Assembly (NCBI RefSeq): GCF_019393635.1
Contig: NC_057861.1
Location: 88,208,827-88,272,826, forward strand
DNA from: Dromiciops gliroides
Lineage: Eukaryota; Chordata; Mammalia; Microbiotheria; Microbiotheriidae
DNA length: 64,000 bases
Reading direction: 5' to 3'
Position numbers and translations under genes: made by a program. The notes under the pieces are model-generated. The model saw nothing but the letters and a program-made list of their open reading frames with translations, was not told the DNA's origin and searched no databases. Shown here piece by piece: positions 33,171-45,199 of the stretch. Numbering within the stretch: position 1 is the first letter of the stretch; the number at the start of each line of letters is the position of its first letter.

Positions 33171-34035
33171 AGATTACTCTGATTCCCACTGCCTGAAGGG
33201 CAGATATTTTATATTTTACCCCTTTCCCAGGGTTCCATCACACATTTAAAGGAATTTGGCTTGTCTAGTCTCTCTGCCATTGGCTCCAGCCCCCACCAAT
33301 TTGTATTCAGTTTTAGGAGGTTCCTAAATCTCAGTTCCACTGAACCATTTAACAGATTAACTTTTACAAAGGAATATTCCTTTTAAAGATATAACAAGAT
33401 CAAATATACAACCACCATCCCCCAATATGTAGGGGCATAATCCTCCCTTGTCCCTATTTGGTCTCTAGGAGGTGAGGGGGATTAAGTTCACAGTTTAACT
33501 CATTTCCTTTATAGCATGGGTCTCACCAAGTGTCAAGTCCAAAGATTCTTGGGATTGGGTCCTGGAACCTTGTCCTCTCAGGATTTCCCTGCAGGGCTGG
33601 CAGGATTGTTTTGATTCCTACCTCTAAAGTCATCAAGTCTTGAGCTCCTGAGTCTAGAGACTATACCACCTATGCCTAGAACTGAAAAATGACAAGAGAC
33701 CAAAAAACTACACCTTATTCTCAAGGGCTATAGAACCCAAAAGACAGAGGAAGGTAGTCCTTCCTAGATCAGTTTATGATGTCTATGATCTAGATAAACA
33801 GGACCTTTCCCCACCCCAAGATACCACCAGAAAGAAAGAGGTTGTCCCATGTAGGAAGTTGTAAAGATACAACCCATTCTAGCTACACACTCAATGGGAA
33901 AGATGTTGCCCTCACTCATGTGGCAGATGAATGTAGAAGCAGTCCCCTGTTATCTCCCAGATTGGTGCCTCCATCTTTCATGACCTGAGTATGTGTCACA
34001 TGAAGGTCCCATTATTATTGACACAATTGAAAGAA
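33171..34035. other. Unassigned sequence
   Basis: Slightly more GC than surroundings, with no repeat or reading frame recognised. It could include remnants of an endogenous retrovirus, but I see no diagnostic motif. Confidence 0.35.
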
Positions 34036-34039
34036 GGCT

Positions 34040-34230
34040 CAAGTTGGAATTTTCATCTTGACTGTTGTTTGCAATTGTGTGACCAATTGTAAATCAGTTA
34101 ACATCTCCTAGCCTCAATTTCCTTATATTTAAAGCAGAGATAATAGTTGCACTGTCCAACTCTCACCAAGATTATGGAGAAAGTACTTCACAAACCTTAA
34201 CATGATATAGTATTGTAGTTATTATTTGTG
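34040..34230 (+). repeat. MIR-family relic
   Basis: 'gcaattgtgtgaccaattgt', 'cctcaatttccttatattta', 'gtagttattatttgtg'. Confidence 0.6.
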
Positions 34231-34456
34231 TTATTATTATTATATTTCTATACTTATCTTTTCCTTAATTTGTCACACATGGTTATAATTTACAGGAAAA
34301 TGAACCCATAATATGTTTTGCTATGATTTATATCCCAATCATTGAATCATGGATCATGAATCATGGAATCACCTTTTAAAATAAGGCTTTTGCAATTCAT
34401 TTCCTAGTGCATCATGAAGCTAGAGAGGACAGTGAGATGTTATTTGGACCATTTCT

Positions 34457-34608
34457 TTCTTTTTTTTTTTTTTGCAGGGCAATTGGGGTTAAGTGACTTG
34501 CCCAGGGTCACACAGCTAGTAAGTGTTAAGTGTCTGAGGCCAGATTTAAACTCAGGTCCTCCTGAATCCAGGGCCGGTGTTCTATCCACTGCACCACCTA
34601 GCAGCCCC
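34457..34608 (-). mobile_element. Young marsupial SINE with perfect 13-bp duplication
   Basis: Antisense SINE; ttggaccatttct is identical at 34444-34456 and 34609-34621. Confidence 0.96.
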
Positions 34609-34621
34609 TTGGACCATTTCT

Positions 34622-35003
34622 AAATCTTCAAGAGGAGTTCTTTAAAGGTTTTTGAAATAAGCAGAAGCAGGGAAGTGTAGAAATAACAGCCCTTCACATG
34701 AAGCCAGAAGACCTATATGTAAATCTAGACTAGCATTCATAAGTCACTTAGCTATGTGAGCTAGAGGACTTTGATTATCTTTATTTTTGCTGAGATTCAC
34801 TCTCTCTTTGCCAAAGCAGAGCATTTAAAATTTTCTTCATTTGCTTGAAGGAAAGCTTCATTTTTCTAGAGGTGAAAGAACTGATTAGATCCAATTTTCA
34901 AAAATTATGATAAAAATGATTGCTCAGGTAGAAATGATGGTAAGCTTGAGGGGAAAATGACCGTCATCTTGAAAAGAAAACTAGGACCACTCCTTGTGGT
35001 ATA
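34622..35003. other. Unassigned sequence
   Basis: AT-rich, with a weak MIR-like segment near 34690-34780. No gene. Confidence 0.4.
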
Positions 35004-35016
35004 AGGAATGGTGATA

Positions 35017-35789
35017 GAACTGATCCAACTATTTTGAAGAGCAATTTGGAACTATGCCCAAAGACCTATGGGACGGTTCATACTCTTTGACCCAGCAGTA
35101 CCACTGATAGGTCTGTATTCCAAAGAGACCATAGAAAAGGAAAAAGGACTCACATGTACAGAAATATTTATAGCAGCTCTCTTTGTGGTGGCAAAGAATT
35201 GGAAATCGAGGGAATGCCCATTAATAGGGGAATGGCTAAACAAGTTGTGGTATATGAATGTAATGGAATACTATTGTGCTGTAAGAAATGATGAGCAGGA
35301 GGAGTTTAGAGAAACCTAGAGGGACTTGCATGAACTGATGCTGACTGAGAGGAGCAGAACCAGGAGAACATTGTACACAGTAAAAGCAACATTGTGTGAT
35401 GAAGAGTGGGGATAGACTTGGCTCTTCTCAACAGTGCAATGACCCAAAACAGTTTCAAAGAACTCGATAGAAAATGTTCCCAACATCCAGAAAAAAGAAC
35501 TGTGAATTATAAATGCAGATTGAACCATACTGTTTCTACTTTTGGACTTTTTTCCTTCTTTTTTGAGGTTTTTCCCTTGTGCTCTGATTCTTCTTTCACA
35601 AGATGACTAATGTATAAATATGTTTAATATGATTGTACATATGCAAGCTCTATCAGACTGCTTTCTGTCTTGGGGAGGACGGAGGGAAGGGAAGGTGGGA
35701 GAAAAATATTTGGAACTAAAAATCCTGTGCAAACAAATGTTGAAAACTATCCTTATATGTAACTGGAAAACAATAAAATACTTAAAAAC
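35017..35789 (+). mobile_element. 5'-truncated L1, 773 bp, with perfect 13-bp duplication
   Basis: Holds the last part of ORF2 and the 3' UTR. The frame 35068-35319 has the terminal ORF2 pattern (FDPAVPLIGLYSKE, FIAALFVVAKNW, GEWLNKLWYMNVMEYYCAVR) with few changes. The 3' UTR contains 'gaccatactgtttctacttt' and ends in an A-rich 'aataaaatacttaaaaac'. The duplication aggaatggtgata is identical at 35004-35016 and 35790-35802. It is the best-preserved ORF2 tail in the window and a useful reference for the other copies. Confidence 0.95.
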
Positions 35790-35802
35790 AGGAATGGTGA
35801 TA

Positions 35803-36270
35803 ACAAATGACTGAGAAAAGATAGAAGTATTCTATTCATGTCTAGGAGAATGACCGTTAGAATAAAATTTTTTAAAAATGTAAATGCATGTTAGGGAGTG
35901 TAAAAACAAGATAAATAAGGAAATAGTAAGATAATACCTAATTGCACTCAATGAGTTCAAGCCACTAGGCTCAAATGAACTACATTACAATATACTTAAC
36001 GAACTGGAGGCAATGATTTCTGAGTCACAATGATCTTTGAAAGATTGAGATAAATGTGAGAGGTGATGCAGATAAATATGTGTCATTTGAAAAAAAAATA
36101 AGTTTGCATGTAGGTAGAGATAAATTGTTTAAACATTAGACCAGAGAGTTTGCCTCTGCTTCTTGGCAAAAATCTAAGATCTATTTTCATTGATATCTTT
36201 TATTTTTCCATCATTTTATTGTCCAGATATATTTTGCCATGCCTTGCATAGAGTCATCATTTGAATGAAA

Positions 36271-36312
<42 letters not shown>

Positions 36313-36474
36313 ATAAAACTAATCAGCATATCAACTAAGTTTGATGGTTTGGTCAATGTTCAACATCCAGTTTCCCACCTCTTCAATGAAAAGAGAGCTG
36401 CTCATATCTTCTACAGAGACAAGATCGGTCAGTATAATTAGTCAGTTTTCCTTTTTAAGGTCATCTAGTCAGAG
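35803..36474. other. Unassigned sequence with (AG)n
   Basis: No recognised gene. A pure (AG)n run occupies 36274-36309; the rest is AT-rich. Confidence 0.5.
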
Positions 36475-37900
36475 AATCAGTGATCATTAAAAGCCAGAAT
36501 GGGATTAGCAAGGTGAAGTCACACTATACTAATTTCATTTCGTTTCTTGATCAGGGGAATTCTATAGATATAATATACCTCAATTTCAGCAAGAAATTTG
36601 ACATAGTTTTCATTATGTCCTTGTGGGAAAGGTGGAGAGATGTGAGCTGCCTGATAATGCTGTTAGCTAGATTCAGAACTGATTGAATGACCTGGACTAA
36701 AGAGAAGAGATTAATAGATTGATTTCAATGAGTAGTGAGATATTGAATGTAATGTCCCAGGGAGCTAGCATTGGCTCTGTGCAGTTCAACATTTCCATCA
36801 ATGATTTGGATAAAGGCAAAAAAAGTCTTTTGAAATTTGCAAATGACATGAACTTTTAAGGAATAGGTAACATATTGAATGACAAAGTTAGAATGCAAAA
36901 AGATTTTGACAGGCTAGAATAATGGACCAAATTGAATTAGATGAAATTTAATATGGGTAAATATAAAAGTTTCAAGTTCTACCCTTAGATTCTCATATCA
37001 AATTCATAAGACAGACTGGTAATAAGGCTAGATAAGAGTTTCTATGAAAAACTATCAAAGAGTTTCAGGGGACCTCAAGGTCATGATGAGATATAAATGT
37101 GACACAGCAGACAAAAAAAACAAACACTTTTCTGGGCTGAATTAACAGAGCTAGTATCCAAAATGAAGGAAGTAATGGTTCCACTATATTCCACACTGGA
37201 CAGGCAACATTTGTAATATTGTTTTAATTTTGGGTTGCTGCATTTTTGAAAGGATCTAAATAAATAGGAGTGTGTCCACAAGATGGTAACCAGGATGGTG
37301 AATGCACTGGAGAAAAGTCACAGAGATTCTTTGAAGGAAGTATCCTGGAAAGGAGAAGATGTGGGGGAGCAGCATAGTTGTCTTTAAGTTTTTTTGTGTT
37401 TTTTTTTTTTGCAGGGCAATGGGGGTTAAGTGACTTGCCCAGGGTCACACAGCTAGTAAGTGTCAAATGTCTTGAGGCTGGATTTGAACTCAGGTACTCC
37501 TGAATCTAGAGCCGGTGCTTTATCCATTGCGCCACCTAGCCGCCCCATCTTTAAGTTTTTAAAGGGCTGCTATATAGAAGGGATATAGATAGATTTTGTT
37601 TGATCCCAACAGCCTAAATAAGATTAATTGATATCATTTACTAAGAAGACTTAAGACAAAAGTAAAAATAAAATCCCAACAAATAGAGCCATCCTAAAAT
37701 GGAGTGGGCTGGTTTCATAATTAGTATAGTCCCTTCACTGAAAATCTTCATGGAAGGTGCAGAGGCACATTTAGGTATATCAGTTAAAACTTCCCAACAA
37801 CTAAAAGTATAAGTGGGAAATGGCTGTCTCAGGAGGCAATCTATTTTCTCTCAGTCTCTGTCTTCAAGCAAAAGTCTAGATGGCTTCTGGAGTCCTTTCG
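36475..37900 (+). pseudogene. CR1/L3 LINE reverse-transcriptase relic, split by a SINE
   Basis: Translated pieces follow CR1/L3 ORF2 in order: a 'SQNGISKVKS' segment, 'IDIIYLNFSKKFD' (the domain with the first catalytic aspartates), 'FNISINDLDKG', then 'LKFANDMNF' where active CR1 has FADD. So one catalytic Asp is changed to Asn. 3' sequence after the ORF ('gctgaattaacagag', 'gatggtaaccaggatggtga') continues to about 37900. Multiple stops. An ancient element, not functional. Confidence 0.75.
37394..37547 (-). mobile_element. Young marsupial SINE splitting CR1/L3
   Basis: tctttaagttttt is identical at 37381-37393 and 37548-37560, and the CR1 sequence continues across the insertion. Confidence 0.95.
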
Positions 37901-38069
37901 AACTATTGAGAACAAGTAATATAGTGAAATATGAGTTTGATTTTGGTGGGAGATAATGTTGTATGTTATTGTATGTGAATGCCAACTTTGTCCTGTGTGT
38001 GTATATTCTTCTGAATCCTAGTTCTCTATTAAAGCAAATTCCTTTTGATTTAATCTTTAGGATAGTACA

Positions 38070-38375
38070 GTAGAATAAATACTAGCTCTAGAGGCAGCTA
38101 GGTGACACAACAGACAGAGATATGTGAGAAATGGTAGTCACTGGACCTGGAATCAAGAAGACTTGAATTCAAATGCAGCCTCAGATACTTACAGTTGTGT
38201 GACTCCAGGAAAGTAATTTAACTTCTGTTTGCCTCAGTTTCAAAGAGTATAAAATGGCGATAATAATAGGACCTAACTACCAGGTTGTTATGAGGATAAA
38301 ATGAGATAATATTTATTCAGTGCTTATCACAGTACCTGACACATAGTAGGTACTTAATAAATGCTTGTTTGTTTC
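38070..38375 (+). repeat. MIR/MAR-like SINE followed by L2-type end
   Basis: 'gaggcagctaggtgacacaa', 'gacttgaattcaaatgcagc', 'atgagataatatttattcag', 'cacatagtaggtacttaata'. Confidence 0.75.
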
Positions 38376-38384
38376 CTTCCTTCT

Positions 38385-38520
38385 TAGAATCAAACAACCT
38401 GGATTCAAATTCTACCTTTCATGATTAGTATAGTCATGGCCTGGGGAAAGTAAATTGATGTCCCTAGGAAGTTAGACTTGATGGTCTCTGAGTTCCCCCT
38501 TTAGGTCTAGATCTATGATT
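38385..38520 (+). repeat. MIR/THER tail relic
   Basis: 'acctggattcaaattctacc' and the 3' 'gacttgatggtctctgagtt'. Confidence 0.55.
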
Positions 38521-38800
38521 CTGAGCCTCCCTGATTGTCAGAAGTACTGTAGATCTAAGGAATGATGAACTGTTTGATTTTAGAAAAAACATGGAAAGAT
38601 ACACTAATTCTGCTCTCCTGTTTTGAACTTGTAGTAACAATTATATAGCATCTATCTCAGTCTTTCTTTACCTACCTCTTATTGCCTCTTCTTCTTATTG
38701 CTTCTCCACTCTTTTCTTCAAAATCTCAGTGTGTGTTTGTGTGTGTGTGCATGTGCTCTTGGGTGCAAGGAAAGAAGACTAGATTAAAAGGACACATGGT

Positions 38801-38953
38801 TGGGGCAGTTAGGTGGCGCAGTGGATAAAGCACGGGCCCTGGATTCAGGAGTTCCTGAGTTCAAATCCGGCCTCAGACACTTGACACTTACTGGCTGTGT
38901 GACCCTGGGCAAGTCACTTAACCCCATTGCCCCATAAAAAAAAAAAAGAAAAA
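38801..38953 (+). mobile_element. Young marsupial SINE with 15-bp duplication
   Basis: aaaaggacacatggt is found at 38786-38800 and 38954-38968. The leading A's overlap the tail, so the unambiguous part is ggacacatggt. Confidence 0.95.
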
Positions 38954-38968
38954 AAAAGGACACATGGT

Positions 38969-40100
38969 ATAAGTTAAAAAATTAGGCTTTATATTTCCTT
39001 CCTCCCTCTCATCTCAAGTTCTCATTTTCTGTAAGCTCAACTTCTTGCCAATAGGTCAGAGAATGACTGCCATTTCATTTTCCTAATATATCTCTCATCT
39101 GGAGGGTCAGTGGTGTGTGTCACATCCCCAACCAAACTTTGGGATTGAGCAAGAGAGTGAGTAGCTTTTTATGAACCAGAGGGCTGTGGTCACTAGGTCT
39201 TAAAACAAAACAAAACCCTTTAATTTACTATGTGCTTGACTCATACCTGCCACCCACACTTCAGTCATGCTCTCCAACTCACTCGATGTATCCTGCTTAT
39301 TCTAGTCTTAGATCTCTCCTTGTGCTTCAAATTTGTTCCCTCTTCTCTCTTACTATCTTCTTTAGTTCCTGTCCAAATTCAGATGAATCGCCCCAGCACC
39401 TGACTTCTGTGCTCTTTTTCTCACCTGTGCTCCTCCCAAAATTTATGGGCTGCTGTCTCATTGACTGGCTGGAGTAACTGCTCTCCACCTTTCTTTGTTG
39501 GCAGTAGACAAACCTGATGTTCCTCTGCCCCTCTGTCTAACTTGACTGTGTTTAACTTTGTCAGTCCTCAAATGCCAATACAAGTTAAATACTTAGCAAG
39601 CTTGTGTCAATCACTGATTGGATTCATAATTGTTAGAGCCATCAACAAACCAAGCAGCAAATATTTATTGAGTGCCAACTAGAGATCATGAGAATATTCC
39701 TCAAATTATAACATGAAAAAGAGTTTTTGTTTTTAACAAAATCATTTGCCAGTGCTTTTCTAGACCAAAGCAAAATAACTCCCCTCATTGTTTATCCAAT
39801 ATTGTGGTGGGGAATGATGTTATGGAATCCTGGCATCAACGTTGTTTTCTTCCCATGGTGGCTAAGTGAATTTTAATGACAAACATTCCTTGGTAAGCAC
39901 CTTGGCCCAGTTAAATCACTTATGGTTGATAGTCTGGCACAAGTACTAAGTACAGTTTAGAAGGAAAAAAACAAAACAAGATGTCATTGTATGGAATTCT
40001 ACCTTCCCATACTCCTGAGTTTTGAACTACTCCCAAGAAATTCTGACAAGAATGATAGGGAAACAATAAAGGAAATAATATGTGACTTTCTGAGAGTAGT
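38969..40100. other. Unassigned, partly conserved-looking sequence
   Basis: 39540-39680 includes a weak old-repeat start ('gcagcaaatatttattgagt'). 39690-39990 has no repeat signature and balanced composition ('aagtgaattttaatgacaaa'), a possible conserved non-coding block. The 81-codon frame at 39232-39477 has no recognisable domain. Confidence 0.35.
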
Positions 40101-40104
40101 GTTC

Positions 40105-40375
40105 CCGAAAACTTTATAGAATTATAGGCTCTTGAAATTTGAAAAGACCTTAGCTGTCATTTAGCTCAATTATTATGTAAAGTTCAACTCTCTCAATGAT
40201 ATTCCTCTCAGATAATCACGTAGGCCTACATAGAAAACCTCTAGTGATGGGGCACTCAATACTGCCTGACATAGCTCATTCCACTTTTGGACATCTCATT
40301 GTGGTAGGAAGCTCTCCCCTATATTGGGCTGGAATTAAATCTGCCTCCCTTTATCTTCCCATGAATTACTTATTT
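40105..40375 (-). repeat. CR1/L3 3' region relic
   Basis: 'gatggggcactcaatactgc', 'agctcattccacttttggac', 'gtggtaggaagctctcccct', 'taaatctgcctccctttatc': antisense CR1/L3. Confidence 0.65.
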
Positions 40376-40534
40376 TATAACCCTATTCCTATTCTCCTTT
40401 TTTTTTTTTTGCTTTCTATATGGGAAAGCACAATAATGCAGAAAAGCAGATACAGATGAAAAGCTATGAATTAATAAAATTTCATACATAGAATGTTAGA
40501 ACATAGAATATAGAAAATGAGTGCTAGGAAGAAT

Positions 40535-40720
40535 TCTAGATTAGATAAGATGTTATGGCTGGATGGTTTCTTTAGAGATCAGCTAGTCCAAAGATCTCAT
40601 TTTACAGATGAGGAAACTGAGGAAAGGATATGTGAAGTGATTTTTCAAGGACACATAGTAAGTACATAGCAGAACTGGTACTAGAATGTAGATCTTTTAG
40701 GTCAATACTCTTTTATTTGT
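40535..40720 (-). repeat. MIR-family relic
   Basis: 'cattttacagatgaggaaac' and 'aagtgatttttcaaggacac'. Confidence 0.65.
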
Positions 40721-40807
40721 AATGCAATTACAATTGGATACAAGACATACATGAAAGCAGGTAAGTGATTTCAAGGTTGGCTTCCAGATGGACCCACAAC
40801 TCCTGTT

Positions 40808-40957
40808 TTTGTTTTTGTTTTGTAGGGCAATGAGGTTAAGTGACTTGCCCAGAGTCACATAGTTAGTTAAGTGTCAAGTTTCTGAGGCTGGATTTGAACT
40901 CAAGTCCTCCTGAATCCAAGGCCAGTGCTTTATCCACTGTGCCACCTAGCTGCCCCC
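40808..40957 (-). mobile_element. Young marsupial SINE
   Basis: Antisense copy with a (GTTTTT)n tail complement and a 'gccacctagctgcccc' end. Flanking similarity (ccacaac on both sides) is too short to be sure of. Confidence 0.88.
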
Positions 40958-41948
40958 GAGAGCCACAACATCTCAAAGTCCCATACAGGACTTGATTTGT
41001 CAAACATGTCCAGTTCAGTGCTCCTTCAGGTATATCTTGATGCTTTCTTAGGTTTCTTGGCCATTATTCCAATATAATAAGATTCCCACTTTATAGAAAG
41101 TACTCTCCTAGATATTAAGGAATTTACAAAGTTTAGATAAGATACATGATTTTCCCTCTAGGAGATTACATTCTAATAAAGAGATGCCACCAATGCAAAA
41201 TAGTGTTGATATGCAGTATCATACCATTAAGAAATTATTAGGGAGCTACAAAGCAGAGTGTTATATGAATTTCATAAAGGATATGAAATTCAGACTGAGA
41301 GTCAAGATGGTAGAAGAAAAGCAGTGACTCACCTGAGCTCTCCTCCAAACCCCTCCACATACCTTTAAATAATGCCATCAAATGATTACTAAAACAGAAG
41401 AACCTACAAAAAAACAGGGTAAAATAAAAGTTTCTAGAAAAATACAACTTAAAAGGTCAGAAAGAATGATTTGTTGCACCTGGGTAAGAGTGGAGCACTG
41501 TCCCGAACAGGCCTCTCCAGCACAGAGAAGATCCATGCAAAGCAGAAGCAGGTCTTGGGAGCCACTGAATAAGCAGCAGTAGCAGCTGCTTCTAGAGCTC
41601 TCATACCACAAACATATCTCAGTCACAGTCCCAAGTGGCAATCCCAGGGCAAGAAGGAGCATTTGAACACCAGAGCTTGAAGCCAGAGTGGAGAAGGAAC
41701 TTTCTTCATGATTCCATTACAGAAAATAGTGCTTGTGGTTACTCACAGACCAACCACAGGTGAGGAGAGTAGTAAACACACCTCTCCTTAGATCATATCA
41801 CCTTGGAAGAGTTGAAAAGTTACAGGTCCCTATAAATATCTCTGAAAACAGCTGTACAAAACCCCTGAATCTTGGGACAATGTGCCTTCTACCCTAAAAG
41901 CAAGGACCTACTTTAACAAAGAGTTAAAAGTCAGGAAAGGCTAGAAAA

Positions 41949-42195
41949 ATAAGGAAACAATGGAAAAAATCTGACCATAAAAAGTTACTCTGGTGACAAG
42001 GAAGATCAAAAAACATACTTGGAAGAAGATAACAAAATCAAAGCTCCCTACATCCAAAGCATCCAAGAATTGGTCTCAAGGCATGAAAGAGCTAAAAAAG
42101 GATTTTGATAATTAAGTAAGAGATGTAGAGGAAATTTTGGGAAGAGAAATGAGAGTGATATAAGAAAATAATGAAAAAAAGTTGAGCTTGATAAA

Positions 42196-42235
<40 letters not shown>

Positions 42236-42489
42236 GAAAAAAACACTTTAAAAACAGACTAGGCCAAAAGGTTAAAGAAGCAAAAACAGCCAATGAGGAG
42301 AATGCCTTGAAAAACAGAATTGGGAAAATGGGAAAGGTGGTACAAAACCTCAGTGATGAAAATAATTACTTAAAAATGGAATTAAGCCAACGGAAGCTAA
42401 TTATTTTGTGAGAAATCAAGAAAAAATAAAACAAAACCAAAAGAATGAAAAAATAGAAGACAATGTGAAAAATCTTGTTGAAAAAACAA
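41949..42489 (+). pseudogene. L1 ORF1 relic, first part (element A)
   Basis: Aligns with ORF1 at 50194 but the start codon is degenerate (ata). It covers the N-terminal region and the coiled coil, with a (CA)17 microsatellite at 42199-42232 inside the coiled-coil coding region. It is cut at 42489 by the nested L1. Confidence 0.7.
42199..42232. repeat. (CA)n microsatellite inside L1 ORF1
   Basis: Pure CA run of about 17 units at a position where other ORF1 copies here have ordinary coding sequence. Confidence 0.95.
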
Positions 42490-44044
42490 CTGGAGAAGCA
42501 TAAAAAGATAAACAGGAAAAGACTTCATAAGGGATATTAAAAGATCAAACCATTTACATTCCTACATGGCAAGATAATACTTCAAAATCATAAGAACTAT
42601 CTCAGTAAGAAAATCACAGAAGAAACAGATCTGAACTGAATATGAAGGGATAATATCTTTAAAGCATTTATGTCTTGTTCTTTGTGGGGCAGATAGAATG
42701 GGGTGTCTTATGTCTGGGGCTGGATTTGAGCTCAGGACCTCGTGGGTTCAGGGTTGGTGCTTTGTCCACTGTGCCCCCTAACTAAAACTGGGGGAGGGAG
42801 AAGGGGAGAGATGGTCTGTAGAGAGGTAGTTCACATGAAGGAAACAAGAAAAGAGCTTATGAAGGACAATAGAAGAGGGGAAAGGAGTTGGGGAGTAAGT
42901 GAACCTTAATATCATCAGAATTGGCTCAAAGGAGGACTAACATACATACTCAAGTAGGTATAGTAATATATTTTTGCCCTGAGGGAGAGGAGGGAAAAAA
43001 GGTGAGGGAAGAGAAGAAGGAAAGGGCAGATTGGGGGAAAGAGCAGTAAAAAGCAAAACACTTTCAAAGAAGATGAAGATGTTCTGCATTACTGCACCAG
43101 TATGACATATTGAATTGCTTGATCTCTTAGGGAAGGTTGAGGAGGGAGGAAGGAAGAAAATTTAGAACACAGAATTAGCTCATGGACCTTGATCTCATTT
43201 GAGTGGGCTCATGGAGGGAATAGATTTCATACGCAATTGGGAGGAGTAATCTATTTAACCCTGCAGGAAAGTAGGAGGGGAAGAGGATAAGGAAGGAAGG
43301 GTGAAAAAAGGGAGTGTAGAGCAAGGGAGAGGATAGTCAGAAGTAAAACACTTCTGAGGAGGAATAGGTAAAAAGAAGATAGAGTAAATGTCATGGGAAG
43401 GGAGTGGGATGGAGGGAAATAGTTATGATGATTGATTATTATGGCAAAACGTATGGTACCTACTTTGCTGGGCTTTTATGAAGAAAATTCTGTCAAGCTT
43501 AAGGTACTATATACAGGTTATAATGAACAGAACTATCAGAGAAACCTGGAAAGACCTACATGAACTGAAGCAGAGTGAAATGTAATGTGTACAAAATAAC
43601 AGCAATAGTGGGGGATGATCTGCTGGGAAGCATGTGGTTATCTTCACCAAGGCAATGATCCAATATAACCCTAAAGGACTTATGAAGATGGCAGCCCATC
43701 TGCAGAGAAAGAACTGATAGTATCTGAAAATAGATGGAAACACATTTTTATTTATTTTTTTCTTTTCCTCTTTGACAATTCCTTAATCTGAAGTTTCAGG
43801 GGGGTTTTTTACTGTTTTTTTTTTCTCACAACTAGCTAATGTAGGAATTTTTCCATGATTACTCATGTATAACTTATTTTGAATTGCTTGAGTTCTTGTG
43901 GGTAGGGGATGGGAGTGGAGGTGGGAAGAGAAATTGGAACACAAAGTTTAAAAAAAAATTGATGTTAAAATTTTGTTTTTACATATATTTTGGAAAATAA
44001 AATTTTATTCAGAAAAAATTTAATAAAAGAATAAAAAAAGAAAA
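42490..44044 (+). mobile_element. L1 element B: 5'-truncated, ORF2-less, nested in A
   Basis: Starts at 'ctggagaagcataaaaagat', the last codons of ORF1, then the spacer with a captured antisense SINE piece, more G-rich spacer (to about 43440), then directly the 3' end of the L1 ('gagaaacctggaaagaccta') and an A-rich tail. gaaaaaacaa is duplicated at 42480-42489 and 44045-44054, and the ORF1 of A resumes afterwards. There is no ORF2 coding sequence except possibly the last few codons. Confidence 0.8.
42690..42785 (-). repeat. Antisense SINE 5'-half fixed in the L1 spacer (copy in B)
   Basis: The complement reads as the SINE head and first half (ggcacagtggacaaagcacc, gagctcaaatccagcccc), then stops after 'agacataagacac'. 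The same segment, same orientation and place, recurs in D (51190-51295) and C (61562-61662). There is no A-tail and no duplication, so it is part of the L1 lineage rather than a fresh insertion. Confidence 0.75.
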
Positions 44045-44054
44045 GAAAAAACAA

Positions 44055-44590
44055 ATGATCTGGAAAATAGAACCAGGAGAGACAAATAAAACCTCATTGG
44101 ACTACCTGAAAGCTATGATAAAAAAAAAATTAAAAAGAGGCTAGACATCATCTTTCAAGAAACTGTCAAGGAAAACTTCCCTGATATTCTAGGACCAGGG
44201 AGTAAAAAAGAAACTGAAAAAATCCACTGATCACTTCCTGAAAGAGATCTCAAAATGAAAATTCTAATGAATATTACATACAAATTCCAGAGCTCCCAGA
44301 TCAAGGAGAAAGTATTGCAAGCAGCCAGAAAAAAAATTAAAGTATTGTGGAGCCACAGTCAGGATAACCCAAGATTTAGGAGCTTTTACATTAAAGGATC
44401 AGAGGGCTTGGAGTATGATAATCTAGAGGGCAAAGGAGCTAGGATTACAACCAAGAAATACCTACCCAGAAAAACAGTATAACCTTTCAGGGTAAGAATG
44501 CATATTCAGGGTAAGAATGAAATAGAGAATTTTCAAGCATTCTTGATGAAAAGCAGGGGGGAATAGAAAATTTTACTTTCAAATACAAGA
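44055..44590 (+). pseudogene. L1 ORF1 relic, second part (element A)
   Basis: Continues the coiled-coil end into the RNA-binding domain. 44255-44482 contains a 'NITYKFQSSQIKEKVLQAAR' segment equivalent to the C-terminal domain start in D. Stops interrupt it. Confidence 0.75.
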
Positions 44591-45199
44591 CTGAAGAGAA
44601 GCATTAAAAGGTAAACAGGAAAGGGAAATCATAAGGGATTTAGTAAGGTTAAACTGTTTACATACCTACATGGGAAGATGATACTTGTACCTCATAAGAA
44701 CTTTCTTATTATTAGGGCATTTAGAAGGAGTATATATAATAAAAGGGCACAGGTTTGAGTTGAATATGAAGGCAGGATATCTAAAAAATTAAAGTTTGAG
44801 AGGAATGCACTGGAAGAAAGGTAAAAGAAGAGGTAGAATGGGGTAAATTATCTCACATAAAAGAGGCAAGAAAAAGCTTTTACAGTGGAGAGTCAGATGG
44901 GGGAGGTGAGGGGACGTGAGTGAACGTTACTTTCATCAGAATTGGCTCAAAGAGGCAATAACATATAGACCCAATTAGACATAGAAATCTATCTTGCCCT
45001 ACAGGAAAGTAAATGAGGAAGTGTATAAGAAAAGGAGGGGGTGATAGAAGGAAGGGCAGATTGGAGGAGGCAGCAGTTAAAAGCAAAACACAGTTGAGGA
45101 GGGACAGGATGAAAAGAGAAAGAGAATAGAATAGAATAAATGAGGGGAAGAAAATAGAATGAAATGCAGTTAGTAACTGCAATTATGACAAAAATCAAA

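Noticed and set aside
36274-36309. (AG)18 as a GAGA-factor site cluster.
   Set aside because: Pure dinucleotide microsatellite without associated promoter features.
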